A stretch of 64,000 nt of DNA from Rhodamnia argentea (Eukaryota > Streptophyta > Magnoliopsida > Myrtales > Myrtaceae): NCBI RefSeq assembly GCF_020921035.1, contig NC_063152.1, forward strand, positions 29,325,903-29,389,902. Reading direction: 5' to 3'. Of this stretch, positions 10,471-22,774 are shown one piece after another; the first letter of the stretch is position 1; each line of letters starts with the position of its first letter. A program made the position numbers and the translations under genes. The notes beneath the pieces are model-generated. The model was not told the DNA's origin, made no database searches, and saw only the letters and a list, made by a program, of their open reading frames with translations.

Positions 10471-12780
10471 AGGAGGGGTTGAAGGAGAGAGGATGCTTCC
10501 AGGTGGGGATCTCCAGATGAGTACAGCGAGCAAAGTGCAAGTGAAGTGAAAGAAAGATTAAAACGCAAGAAATGGACAAAACCAGTGTAGAAGCCAGGAT
10601 GCTTCTTCCGTCTCTTCTTAAATCACCAAAAAAACTCAAGAAAGACAAATCAAGCACAGGACTTCAAAATTTTTGGGATAACATATGGGATTCGGTGGAT
10701 TTGGACTTGGGAAAGCATGTCGTCCAAGTGTAAGACAGAAGACCATATTTTAAGTGTCAAGTCAATCAGGTTTTTCTATTGAGGCTGTGCTCCTGCTAAT
10801 GAAGCAGGGTGCACTATGAATATGATTTGTAACTCGTGAGTCATGTTATCACATGGAGCCATTTGGAGCGTACCAAACAAGGGGGAAGGATCTCATGATC
10901 TCCATACATTCATAGCCATCAGTCTCCACATTCAATGACATTGCTTGGCCAAGATAGATCACAAGCCTTTGCGGACCACAAGTCTTTGTTGTGAGATTTT
11001 CAAACAAGGGCAAGAGATGCATTTAAGTGTTGAGAAACGACCTGCAACCGCCGCACGGGCGATTCGAGATCTTTGTTGGGCATCTTTGGGAATATAATGA
11101 ATACGAAATTTGTGGTCTATATATGTAGTACGGTAAGATTGAGAAATGAAATTCTGCGCTATCTTTTTATGTGTGTTATGATTTATGTTCTCATTGACAG
11201 TGTATTCTGATTAAAAATTAGCGAGAGCTTGCTTTTGGGATAAATAATCTTGTCCAGCTCTTTAGAGGTTCGAATCTTTCGAAATCTCCTTTCGTGGTAG
11301 TCACTTTTGATGTCCATCAGTTTGTACCATTGATTTTTTACAATTATGCAGAACATTTTTCGGCTGACTGGCTTTCTTTTTTCTTGTTAATTAGATATGT
11401 CGTCACTCTCGGTTATTGAGAAAGTCAACACGAAGTCATAGGGTATTGTCCAAGTGACTAGAACACTTGGACAAGCCAGAGAAGAACTCTTACTCGGAAC
11501 TGATACATCACGAATAGACCTCATCGTCAAATCATTCGACACTCGCGCCTTCAACGATTGAGATTTAATTGGTTCGTGATTGACCTAATCTAAGCAGAAA
11601 AGGTTAGCACTTCGAAAAATCTTAAATTAATATATTTATGATAAATTTAATTTAAATTAATTTTTTAACCATCAAATATCTCAAATTTAAATACTTGTGA
11701 TAAGAATTTTTCCTAAACTAATTTTGTAACCACAAAAAATCACAAACTAGTACTCTTTCGTTAGTTCTCATTAAATTAAATTATACCGTAAAAACTTTAA
11801 ATTTATACATTTGTGACAAAAGGAAAGTAAAATTCTCAAATCGATAGACCCTGTCAACTATCACGTGTCATCCAATTAACGAAAGGTAAATTTGTCATAT
11901 GTGTATCGGTTTGAATTTTTTTGGTGAAAAAAAAAATTAAGATGAGATTTTTCATGCTATTTACTCGAGTAAAAGTAAGCCCTCGGGCAAGTTACCCAGG
12001 ATGTCCACGTGGTCACCTACTACTAGCTAATTGCACGTGCAATTAACAAATGTGTGCACGACAACCGAGTCAAATGAAGGATCCGATGTTGTATACGGAT
12101 CGCAAAACGCTGCACAATTGTCGGCTGGCTCACGCTTTGGGTTCCTTTATGGTTCTTGTTGCTTATGGCATCGCGATACTGGCAAATGCGCCATGTCTAA
12201 GGATTGGTATGGCCCATAAATTTTCATGTTTTCGGTGGTTGGATTATGGACTGATTTTTTTATTTTTTTTATAAGGTTCATCTCACTATAAATTTTTTTT
12301 AAATAAATCTGCCCATAGGTCGACAAAGTTTTATCAAAGTATGGATTTTATTCATTGAAACTTGAAATGGGTATTTACCGAGTGGTTCCGCGGAATTATG
12401 CTAATGCCTTATAATGCATTGCTGATGTTGTCCATGACATATGGGCTAACTGTTAATTCGTCACATTTCATGCGGTGGATGAGTCGCGTGGCGCGGTTAA
12501 TTTTACTAATTCGTGATCAACCGTACATCCGAAATCAATAAATGTACAAAAGCAATCGTATACAAAGATCGAAAGCATAATCATCTCAAATGATTGATTG
12601 AGCAGTTCAGCGCTTGATTTGGATGTACAAATTTCAAATTCGAAGCACAATGTCTCCCAATCAGAGTGGCTGAAAATAATTCTTCTAAATTATTTTCTAA
12701 TAGTCCGAAAAGGGGAAGGGGTTGACTTTTTTTTTTTGGGGGGTCAAAAAAGGAACGGGAATGGCTAAGACGGAGCAGCT
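10471..12780. other. Intergenic region between divergent TRM-like and GEN1 genes
   Basis: The flanking genes point away from each other, so both promoters must lie here. The middle (about 11590-11960) is very A/T-rich, with repeated short motifs such as 'CACAAAAAATC' and 'TTGTGACAAA'. These resemble a decayed member of the MITE family seen at 17899 and 62821, but no ends or TSD could be placed. No coding signal. Confidence 0.4.
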
Positions 12781-12800
12781 TTGGGCTTCCCAAAGGCCCA
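12781..12800 (+). promoter_or_regulatory. Paired Site II (TGGGCT / GGCCCA) motifs upstream of GEN1
   Basis: TGGGCT at 12782-12787 and GGCCCA at 12795-12800 lie about 205-225 bp before the GEN1 start codon. Site II elements (TGGGCC/T, bound by TCP factors) are known in promoters of dividing-cell, DNA-replication and ribosomal genes. That would suit a DNA-repair nuclease. Function here is inferred from the motif only. Confidence 0.4.
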
Positions 12801-13005
12801 GGCCTTATTACTCGCAACTCTCTTTGGGGATGATGGCTTCACCGGCAACGGCGCAATAACGTCCGACCACCGGCCGTCTTCACTCTCTCGCTCAGTCCCT
12901 GCGTTCGTTCTCGCTTCTTCGACCTGCGGTGCAAATTGACCGCATGAGGCCTCTTGTCTCGTCGCCCACCTCGTCAAAATCGAAAATTTAGCTCCATCCG
13001 GAGCA

Positions 13006-16000
13006 ATGGGCGTGGGAGGTCACTTCTGGGACTTGCTCAAACCTTACGCCCGACACGAACGTTGCGATTATCTGAGGAGCAAACGCGTCGCGGTGGACCT
13101 GTCGTTCTGGATCGTCCAACACGAGACTGCGATCAAGAAGAAGTCTTTTGCTCGTAACCCGCATCTGAGGCTCACCTTCTTCCGCACGATCAATCTCTTT
13201 TCCAAGGTGTGTGTTGTTGCAGCATTTGTGGCAACTCTGTTCTTGAGGGTAGAAGTACGTATGCCCGCGTCTCTTTCTGTGGAAAAAAAAAACACCTTTT
13301 GGTTTGTGTATTGTTCTGTACGGAATGAGTTCGGCTAGAATAATGAATTTTGTTGGTCGAGCCTCATCTTCGGTTTTTTCGTTCACTTTGGTCTGTTTGA
13401 TTGCTCGTAAGATGAGGAAATGGTTTTAGAATCGAAGTTGTGGTTTCTGCAGAATTTTGGCGTTCATTGTGATTTAACTGTACCTTTTTATGGCTTAGTT
13501 GCTTCGAGGCTACGATTGTTTCTTGCTTTTTGTAGTTGCAAGCACTGATCACAATTGCTGATCTGTGCATTTGCTTCAGACTGAGCATTTTTTTTAATTT
13601 TGTTTTTCCTAACAGTCGAGTATGCATTAGCTTTAATTTGGCATTAATTTGACAAGCTTCAGACTTGTGTAGTTTGGAGCTTTTCCTGTCTTTGTGGTCG
13701 ATGGCACTCCTTCTCCACTAAAATCTCAGGCGAGGATCGGGAGGTTTTTCCAAGCTTTTGGGCTTGATTTGTCAAGTTTGCCGGCGCCTGAGGATGGTGT
13801 TTTGGTAGAGAGAAACCAGGCATTTAGGAAATGTGTAAAAGAGTGTGTGGTAAGTTTCAGTTTTGAGCCCTTGACCTATTACGTCGCTGAATTTGTTGCC
13901 AAACAGCATTCCTGATAAATTTGGGGTGCTTGCTTAAGATTAGGGATGTCGATCCATTATAATGGTTCTTTTTTGACAATTGTTCGAATTCTTTATCTGT
14001 CTGTGCACTTCTATTTCTGTAGGAACTTCTGGAACTGCTTGGTATGCCTGTGCTAGAAGCAAGAGGTGAGGCTGAGGCACTGTGCGCGCAGTTAAACTAT
14101 GAGGGCCATGTAGATGCTTGTATCACGGCTGATAGCGATGCATTTCTATTTGGGTCAAGTTGTGTGATTAAATGCATCCATCCTAATTCCAGAGTAAGTT
14201 GCTGCACGTTTTCTCCTGTCATTAGACTTAGTTGTCTTTTACACAATGTTCTTTCTGGAGAAATTTGTGCCATACCATTTATACCTGCCTAGCTGTGGAT
14301 TCTTCTAATAGTTTAATTATGATCTTTCTTATGCATCAAAATCCCGAAAGATGGTTTGCATAGTCCAACTTTATACTGTTTTTTTGATATATTGTATTGA
14401 AGATATATGTAGCTTCAGCAGGTAATGTTTGTCGGACAATATATTGGATTGAAGATACATATATCTAACTTGCTCCTCAATGTGGAAGCCTGAGAGTACA
14501 TCATAATGTTTGTCGGACAATAAGGATAGCTTTTCATTGAGGTGCAATTTAGATACGTGAATCTAGGAGGTAAATGTAAAGAATGTGGGTTAAATTTTGG
14601 GGTGATGTTAGGAAACTCGAATGATATTTGAAAGTTTATTTACATCTCCAAACAGGGAGAAGTTCAGGAAGACAAGGCCTAATGTGCAAGAATTTTGCTT
14701 AGTACTGTTGGGTAACAGTCATTGCCATCTTTAAGGTGCTGATATGGGCTTTAGTTGTTTTGAGGCAAATATGAATATCTTGTTGCATGCAGGAACCCTT
14801 TGAATGCTATCATATCTCAGATATTGAAGATGGTCTGGGGTTGAGGAGGAATCATTTTATAGCCATCGCTCTACTTGTTGGCAACGATCATGATTTACGG
14901 GGGGTACAGGGAATTGGAGTAGACAAAGCTCTTCGCTTTGTCAAAACTTTTAGTGAAGAAGAGATACTAAACAGGTTTATCCTAGAGGTTTATTCATGCT
15001 TTTCTTGAATGTTGTTTGGATGAAGATTTCGCCATTAAAAAATATGTTTGTAAGATGAAGTACTACTGTGACGACCCTGCCCCTCTGCACCCTATGGACC
15101 TATCTTCATGATCAAACAAAGCATATTGTAAAAGAAACGCAAATTTGTCAAAGTGGCTGATATTTGCGTGACTTCATGTCCAAGTTGATGTCGTTGGACT
15201 GATCATGATTGAATTGAAGAGTTTAAAAAGACTGAGATACTCGCATAAGAAAAGGACAGAAAAGCTTACCTGAAAAAAGTTAATAGATAAAATAGTTGGA
15301 ATTAGAGGATCCTGCTTATCAAGCATGAGTTTCTTCTTCCTCGTTTGCGTTGTCTAGGTTTGGTTGGTGGTTCTCCGTCTAATTTGAGAAATGGGAGAGT
15401 GGGGGATTTGAAGTAGATTGTTTTTCTTGGCCATATATCCACTAAATTGTTGAAAACAGGGGTATTGCTAAGGTGTGAAAAATGTCATTAACTGTATCTT
15501 CATAGATTGACTAAAAAAAATCTTACAATGCAATCAAAGGCAAACACAAGGTGTGGACAAAATATGTATGTATATTGTAGTCGGAGTAATCAATGGATTC
15601 AGTGACTGAAGGCGATTGTCCTTGCAGTTTAAAGGAAATTGGAAATGGTGAAAAGATGCTGTGTGAAGGGAAGGCTGGGTCTGCTGATGATCCTCTACAT
15701 GGATCAGATAGCATCACACCAAAGCAAAGACAATCTCACTGCTCTTTCTGTGGGCATCCAGGGAGCAAAAGAGATCACTTCAAGTTCTCTTGTGCTAATT
15801 GTATTACCGGTGATGATGCAGGTTGCCTGAAAAAGCCTGATAGATTTAAATGTGACTGCTCCTCATGTAATATGGTAATATACACAGATCAATTTCTATA
15901 TCTTCCCTGGGTTAAATAGTTTGGAGTTGTATCCTTAATGAAGTTCACCGTGCGCCTAGTGGAATGCTTTGCTACTATTCTGACAGGAAGCAAATGCATT

Positions 16001-17591
16001 GTGTAGGACAGGAAAAGGAAGGAACAGAAGAAGCACGAAAGTTGGCGAATAAAAGTTTGTGAAAGGATCACGTTGGAGCCAAATTTCCCAAACAACGAGA
16101 TAATCACAATGTATTTGTCCACGAATCATGGATACTTCGATGGTAGGTTTGCGAGTACTTATCTTTAGCACTTAACTGTGTTTGGGATTGAGCTTATATT
16201 ATGGACTGAACTGTGTTCAGACAAGTAATCGAGCTTTGGTAAGTAATTCTTGTGGGATAGACAAGTTCAGATATTGATGTTGCCTGTTTATGGCGTTATG
16301 GCTTTTACTTTACTTCATTTCAGAAACAATTCAGAATGTACTTCTCTTCTATCCTTGAGTTCTTTCAGCTTTTCGACAGGGAGCGGTGGACCACGTATAT
16401 CATGGAATAGGCCACAATCTGAAATGCTGGTTGATTTCTTAGCTTTCCATCAACGCTGGGAACCATCCTACATACGCCAGAAATTGGTTCCAATGATGTC
16501 CACTATATATCTAAGAAACATGGCCACAAATACAGCAGATGAGTTGCTCTGCGATCAGTATGAGTTTGACTCCATCCACCGCATGAAGACGCGATATGGA
16601 TATCAACTTTTTGTGGTCAAGTGGAAGAAAGCTGGTCATGCATCTGGAGGCGCTGTGCATGAAATCTCTGATGATCCGGCTGGTTCTCGGCCACATGGGG
16701 TCATTGATATTGATGATCGGGATGATATCTTGGAGGAGTCTGAGGTCCCCCAAATTCAGGTTGTTGATGGAACTTGGTTTTTGTTGACGGATGAGGACAT
16801 AGAACTTGTTAGAGCTGCTTTTCCAGAAGAAGTTGATAGATTTTTGAAAGAAAAGGTAAGTCATTGATTTGTTTGGTTTGTCTATTCCTCATCTTAGCCA
16901 GGAATCAGGTATTCCGCTTTATGGTATTTTTTCTGTTGAGGATAAGCAATGAGGGATTGAAAACAATGGCCCATGTAATCTACAATTTCGACTAAGGGAT
17001 TAGAGGAAAGATGAGAATTTGACCACCCATTCTCTGAACTGATCGATGCAGAGTAAGACATGATTAATTCATAATAGAAGCATTAACAGGATGCCCTCAA
17101 ATACAGAAGCAGTACTGGATGAGTCATTGCATTTATTGGTTTACGACACAAATAGGCTCATTTAAGGCTGTGTTTCTACCTGTCGCATAGGTTATTTGGA
17201 ATGGTCAGTGGCTCATGACCCTGTGAGTTAGCACTTGGTTCATTAATTTTCTTGGTCTGAGCTTTATCAAAGTTTGTCTTTCTGATGATGGATTATCGAC
17301 GTACTCACGTACTTTATATGTGCCAAGCAGGAGCTAAAAGAATCAAAAAGAGGAAAGAGTGCAAGCATGACCCCTGAAGGGACAGAATCGGAATTAACAA
17401 AGTCCAAAGGCGTCCAGCTAAGTATTACCGAGTTCTATCGGTCCGCCAAGGTTCTGTACCAGGCAAAAGCAGCTGATGACATAGTCAACGACTCCAAGAG
17501 CTTTGGGGATGGCTCATCAAAGAAAAAGAGTAGAGGCTCGAGCTCTAGCTTTTCCAAATCTGCAAGACGTCGCCTTCTGTTTGATTCATGA
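13006..17591 (+). CDS. GEN1: GEN1-like Holliday junction resolvase (RAD2/XPG family), 616 aa
   Basis: Eight exons: 13006-13206, 13673-13849, 14023-14193, 14793-14974, 15628-15874, 16007-16142, 16380-16855 and 17331-17591; all introns are GT..AG. The 616-aa product matches plant GEN1 (Arabidopsis 599 aa) along its length. The XPG-N region (1-about 100) starts MGVGGHFWDLLKPYA. Expected metal-binding acids are present: D31 in AVDLSFW, D77 in VDGTPSP, E142 and E144 in GEAEAL, D163 and D165 in TADSDAF, and D215 in LLVGNDHD. A Cys/His cluster (CSFCGHPGSKRDHF... CDCSSC) falls at about 282-325. A helical middle domain follows, then a Lys/Ser-rich tail ending KSARRRLLF, with a PIP-like 'VQLSITEFYRS'. 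It should cut four-way junctions and 5' flaps in the nucleus during recombination repair. The start is the conserved MGVGG. Exon 5 begins with a junction Ser where homologues usually have Arg. Confidence 0.95.
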
Positions 17592-17898
17592 GTTTGTACA
17601 GTCTTTCCAGCATTTTTGACTCGCAAGAATGCGGATCCTAGTTCGACTGCATTTTGTAAATAAGTAGAGGCTTTTCTTTTTCCCTGGTTGGAGTAAACAA
17701 GTTGAGGTTTACTCGTTGCTTCTTCAAGTTCTGTAGATGAATGTCTGTCTATGTCATCTTCCCCTCTTTCTCGCTTTCATTTTCCTTTCAATGTTCAACT
17801 GAAGCTTCTTTGCATCAGATCCAGTTTCAGGTCTCAGGGATTTAGCATTCTTCGAAAGCGGATAGTTATTTGCCCATCTGGTTCGGCCTTTTCTGAAT

Positions 17899-18336
17899 GG
17901 GAAAAAACCACCAAAAATCTTGAACTATGTCAACTGTGACACATTTACTTCAAATTTTTTTTTTGTGAACAAAAATCTCAGACTTTTAGTCATGTGACAC
18001 ATTTACTCCTAATTTTTTCTTGTGACATTGAAAATCCTAAACTTATACCCGTGTGACATATTTACCTCAAAATATTTTTTGTGACATCAAAAATTCTAAA
18101 CTTATATTCATGTGGCACATTTACCTCAAAATTTGGGATAAATGGGTCACATGAATATAAGTTTGGAGTTTTTAGTGTCACAACAAAAATTTTTGGAATA
18201 AATGTGTCACATAAGCACAAGTGTGGGGTAAATGTATCATATGCGTGCAAGTTTAGGGTTTTTTGTGCCGCAAGGAAAAGTTTGGGGTAAATGTGTCACA
18301 GCTGGTATAGTTTAAGGTTTTTTATGGCTTTTTCCC
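17899..18336. mobile_element. Mutator-like fold-back MITE, 438 bp, 9-bp TSD
   Basis: Ends GGGAAAAAACC and (reverse-complemented) GGGAAAAAGCC begin long inverted arms that cover most of the element. They are flanked by TTTCTGAAT (17890-17898) and TTTCCGAAT (18337-18345), a 9-bp TSD with one mismatch. Each arm holds several diverged copies of a unit around 'GTGACACATTTAC'. TSD length and long TIRs fit Mutator-derived MITEs. It lies about 300 bp after the GEN1 stop. Frames at 18062-18290 are products of the repeat. Confidence 0.85.
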
Positions 18337-18427
18337 TTTCCGAATTTAAGGAAACTTAGCTGAACTGGTTTTGGTATTCTGGATCTTCTTAAGCGGCGTG
18401 ACCTCTCCAGACAAGGCAGACGTCTAT

Positions 18428-18757
18428 AGGGCTGAGCAACTGGACCAATTCAACACGACAACCAGACCAAACTGGCCTTCGAGCCAACCAAGATCCAGTT
18501 TGAAATAGACACACAAGACCCCTCAAACTGACAAGACTTTACTAATCACAGGCTAAGAAAATAATATATTTAAAACACATTATGCGACTCTTACGAGGTA
18601 AACCAGGTGTTCTACCCTGGTTTCAAGTATAATCGGTTTGGTTTCAGCTGGTTCTAAGTATAACCGATTCAATTCTCCTTTTCAAATTTTTTTTTTTTCG
18701 AATTGGGATCTCCAAAGTAAAAGGTTTCGTGTTCCGGTCTGGGAACCAATCACTCCT
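18428..18757. mobile_element. Possible decayed hAT-like element
   Basis: The left edge TAGGGCTGAGCAACTGG resembles the TAGGGGTGAGC end seen at 61896. The right side ends near a CACTCCTG that is a poor inverted match, and the interior has GGTTT/ACCGATT motifs. No matching 8-bp TSD, so boundaries are tentative. Confidence 0.33.
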
Positions 18758-19603
18758 GCTCGCCAGCATCAAGTATCACGTACTGTACTTGATTCGTGGG
18801 CGGGTCTCAAAAAAATGTTTTCGGCCATGAAGTTGGTCGTGGGTCAGGAAGGTCAACCGAACTCTAATTGGGTCCTAAAGTTGGCCTAAGTGAAAGCTTT
18901 ACATATCCATTGACTACGCCAATCACTTTTTTTTTTTAATCTGTAAAAGATCAGAGGATGGATGTTGGAAGCAAACCCTAAGTTTGCCATACACATGAAA
19001 TCTTCTCAAAACACAAAGAAGGGAAGCAAACCCTTTGAAGTACAGACACTAGCTATGGCTTTTTATTTTTATTTTTATAATAATCTTATCTTTCTATTTG
19101 CGTATGTTGTACACAAATAGTTTCAAATTTGTCTAGCTTAGCCTCGTTAGAGATTTATAAATCCAAAGTTGATTATTTCTTTATATAAGCACCTGATGTT
19201 TTCTACGAAGAACTAGCTCTCTTTTATTCTGCACACATATGTCCACAACGTGCAAATGAAATGATAGATTGAATCTATCGAAGAGCTTATGACACAGTGT
19301 ATCCAAACTTTGAGATAGTATCGCGTTCAAACTTTGTCGATATTTTATAGTCCAAACTTTGATTTCATTAATGTACACTTATAGCTTTAGGACACACCTT
19401 GTCACTCTCTAGTGAAACCGCACTATCATCACACTCGTCACACAAAAAATGTAAATGTGCAAAACCATAACGGAGCAAAGCCAAAGGTTGCCACATAAGT
19501 CTTCGTAAAAGAGACCTTTTCATCTCTCGCACTTCTCCTCTCTTCTATATTCCTCGAACTGCAATGAATAAAGACAGTCGAAGTCCATCTGTATAGATTC
19601 TTT
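18758..19603. other. Intergenic; includes 3'UTR of the SUPERMAN-like gene
   Basis: A/T-rich sequence without coding support. The part nearest 19603 should be the 3'UTR of the minus-strand zinc-finger gene. Confidence 0.45.
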
Positions 19604-20266
19604 CTACTGTGGAGATACCGCTGGTCCATGTCCTAGTCGAAGCTCCAAATCAAGCCCGTCCATGGCAGAGTCCTCGGAGTTGTTGCTGGTGTCATCGACC
19701 TTAGGTGACTTAGAACCTGCAGTTTCATATCTTTTGGAGTAACTTTGGGAAGGAGATGGGAAACTGTTGTTGCTAGGTGGATAAGGTGAGATTGAGAGGA
19801 GAGTGGAAGGTGACGATGAAGTGTTGAAGATGCCATTAGGGCTAGGTAATTGGTACAGAAAGCACAGCCCTCCATTGGCAACAAACTCATCGGCCCGGAT
19901 CATGAGCGGTGGAGCTGCGGAAGACTGGCATGAGTGCGACTGGTGGAGCCTGGCTCGATCCCTCCGGTGCACGTTCATGTGTCCTCCAAGCGCCTGCGCG
20001 GAACGGAACTCTCTCCTGCAGAAAGTGCAAGTGTAAGACCTCGGCGGCCAAGTCGCGCCCATCATGTTCCTGGTGTCCTCCGCGAAAGCCTTGACCTCCC
20101 ACGAGTCGTCGTCTTCTGGGGGTTGATTAGCGTTCCACATCCATGAGCGGTTCTTCAAGCTCGGGCAAGGGTTGGTTGCTTGATTTTGGTGTTGGGTCTC
20201 TTGAGGTTGAGCCAACTTGTGAGCCTGGGACGTCAAGGAGACAAGGTCATCAAGATCAATTCCCAT
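19604..20266 (-). CDS. SUPERMAN-like C2H2 zinc-finger transcription repressor, 220 aa
   Basis: One intronless frame. A single plant-type C2H2 finger has C80, C83, H96 and H100 (C-x2-C-x12-H-x3-H), with the invariant QALGGH core at 91-96. It is preceded by WPPRSYTC and followed by the basic [10 protein letters not shown], a pattern specific to the SUPERMAN/RABBIT EARS/ZFP10-11 subfamily. The C-terminus carries an EAR repression motif LDLELRL at 205-211, expected to recruit TOPLESS-type corepressors. Between them lies a Ser/Pro-rich linker. The N-terminus ([14 protein letters not shown]) and the acidic [13 protein letters not shown] before the finger are not those of SUP itself, so I leave the symbol blank. 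Members control floral-organ boundaries, cell division and shoot development. Length is typical and the frame is intact. Confidence 0.92.
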   Translation of the reverse strand: MGIDLDDLVSLTSQAHKLAQPQETQHQNQATNPCPSLKNRSWMWNANQPPEDDDSWEVKAFAEDTRNMMGATWPPRSYTCTFCRREFRSAQALGGHMNVHRRDRARLHQSHSCQSSAAPPLMIRADEFVANGGLCFLYQLPSPNGIFNTSSSPSTLLSISPYPPSNNSFPSPSQSYSKRYETAGSKSPKVDDTSNNSEDSAMDGLDLELRLGHGPAVSPQ

Positions 20267-21700
20267 AGTCGCAGGTTCTTGAATTTATGAGGACGGGGAG
20301 TGAAGGAGAAGAGGTTAAATACTAAATGGTGAATGGACAAAAGAACGAGGTTTAGTGGAGACAAAGTGAAGCCTGACTCTAGATGCACACAAGGTTTTTG
20401 TCGGAAGCAGTTGATTTTTAGCATGGGCTGGCAATTCAATTAACATGTCCAACTCAACTAGTCATCTCTTTTCGACCAAAAAAAAAAAAAACTAGTCATC
20501 TCTTTCATTCATGCAAGGACAAAGGGGACTTACTTCGGCCCCAACGCCCTTCTAATTACTTGTTCAATGATCTCATCTTGTGTCATAACTTAATTAAAAA
20601 TTCTTGGAAACTTACCATATGTGAAAGGGTTTTAGTGACTTAGCGAATAGTCAATTAATATAATAAATTGCTATAGCAAAGAGCTAAATTGTTTAAGAAC
20701 TGAACCTCGTTTCTTCTATGTTAGGCTAAACTTTGCCTCTAGTTTATTATTTACCCAACAATATAATTTCATGAAGTTTGTGCTTAAGCAAAAGTCCGAT
20801 TCCTCGTCGAGTCGGAGCCACCCCGACTCATGTAATCCCTTGTGATTTTGGGTTAAGGGGCATGTTCTCTATCAATCAGCTCCCTCATGCAAGCTAGAGT
20901 CTTGACAAAGCAGGAACAAGATCTTCCTTTATCTTTTCATTAACTAGTGCAAGAAGATCACAACACTTCCTTCAAAATAAATTTTGCGGTTCATCAAGTT
21001 TACCTCATGCATGTGTGCGGTTTCGCTCCACATTCGATTTTGTAAACGTTTAGGCTTAGCAATTTGGTTTTGTTTCTAGCAAGAAACCCAACTTTGGTTA
21101 CTGCACGATCGAGAAGATATGACTTTGTATCTTTCCTTACAAAAAGAAGAAATGATTTCACTATCCACCCATAGAGCACACAGATCTTTGCTTCCCTAGG
21201 ATCCTTAGCGAATTTTTTATTCACTTGATCCGTATCGTGTCCACCACAACTATCTTACCGTATCGTTCATTCCAAAAGTAATTTCTTGGAATTTACTTCG
21301 ATAGAGAATATTATTGCAATCATTTGGATTGTTCGACATTATTAATAGTTCTGCCAGCCAAAACTCAATCCCATTTATCTACTTTGCTAGGGACAAAAAC
21401 ACTAGAAGATGATTGACGGTAATCTTCTTATGATTTGTCTTCTTGCTCCTCCAATACACTAGTAATTGAATAATTAATAACAGGTGTAATTGCTAATCTA
21501 TCTCGCATGATTATATGCTTCCTCGCTCGGCTCTTCCTTCTTTTTTGTCACGTTTATAGCTAGGGAAAGCTACAAAAGCTGCAGCTTCTTGGACAAAAGT
21601 CTCTACGGCTGTGAAAAGGCAACAGCCTGCCTCAATCATTCAGAGCAAGATAGTCTAGGGTTCATTATTCTGCACGGGAAAAACGAGCCCAATCAAGAAA
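20267..21700. other. Promoter side of the zinc-finger gene and gene-free DNA
   Basis: The first few hundred bases should carry the zinc-finger gene's leader and promoter; no convincing TATA box. A poly-A micro-insertion lies at 20472-20489. The rest is A/T-rich with only short frames. Confidence 0.4.
20472..20489 (+). mobile_element. 18-bp poly-A micro-insertion with 16-bp TSD
   Basis: TCGACC followed by 12 A's sits between two identical 16-bp copies of AACTAGTCATCTCTTT (20456-20471 and 20490-20505). A 3' poly-A plus a 13-16-bp TSD is the mark of LINE-type target-primed insertion. Here almost no element body is left. Confidence 0.75.
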
Positions 21701-21718
21701 AGTTCAAGAAACAACCTG

Positions 21719-22033
21719 TTGAGGAGACATAGCGTTCTTCGCCTACGAATTCACCGAGAAAAAACCCCAGTCTCCTTTTTTTTTATTATTTCACTTCTTT
21801 GTCTTCTTTTTAACGTCGCTTCCCGACAAGATTCGCAGGTAACACCGTCTTTGGGGCCCCAACCACCTGGATTTACAACGCAGATGAGCTCACCAGTCAA
21901 AACTGAGCAAAAGACAATAGTGAACGAGATAAGCAGCAGATGTTTTTATATTACTCAAGCCATTGACCTTCAGAAACTCTCTGGCAAGTGCGGGGGTCAA
22001 ATTGAGACACAAGATGTTCAGTTCATTACTTAG
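21719..22033 (+). other. Possible first exon or orphan frame with a signal-like segment
   Basis: The frame starts MRRHSVLRLR and has a strongly hydrophobic run SFFFIISLLCLLFNVAS near residues 19-35 that looks like a signal peptide or anchor. A possible donor (CGCAG|GTAACA) follows at about 21839. I recognise no family and found no convincing downstream exon. It may be a gene fragment or chance. Confidence 0.22.
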
Positions 22034-22774
22034 TGACTATCGACATATTTTCACCTAAGATAATATTTAAATGTCACATTCAACGCCAGTTATTGATCTT
22101 ATCACTGGAAGGATATTCTTGGTTCATGGGTTGGCGTCAAAAGACCAGCTTTCTCGAGGGATTAAATTAAAATGCTGGGCCAAGACAAAATATGGAAAGA
22201 CCAGGAAGAAAAAGTCAAAACAAGGGTAATTCATGAGGGGCGTTTTTAAAATTTTTAATAGTACTTGGGAGGATCCATTGAAACTCTCCTTGATGTTAAT
22301 ACTGGGAAAGAGCTAGGGTTTGTGTTTGTCCACATCAAGCAAGTGGTATGTATCACCACAAGTAAATCAAGGATAAAAAAACCAATCATTCTCGACAAGT
22401 TCTTAAACTTAGCAAGAATGGCACAACAAGGAATTGGAAGTTTGCGTGTTGCTAAGGTAACTCTAAGCACTTGTCAATTGAGATGCAATGATTGAGCCTT
22501 GGGAATGAACAAAAGATGATCCTTTTCATGTACTTATTTTGCTTAGGAAGCCGCTAGCCTGACAGACTGATAGTCTGATGATACCGTTATTATTTCTGAT
22601 CCCATAATGTTCCAATTAATGAGTGCTTTATGCAAAACACACGGTGATGGTGTGTGGATCTATGGTAAGAAATAACCGACGATGCGGTCAGACTGTCAGG
22701 GAAGCATTCTCCTTTTGCTTATATATGATGTATCAAATTGGCCACTCCTTCCATCTCTTTGTAATATTGGAAAA

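Noticed and set aside
11260..11290. GGTTCGAATC, a tRNA B-box-like string
   Set aside because: No A box or cloverleaf could be formed around it.
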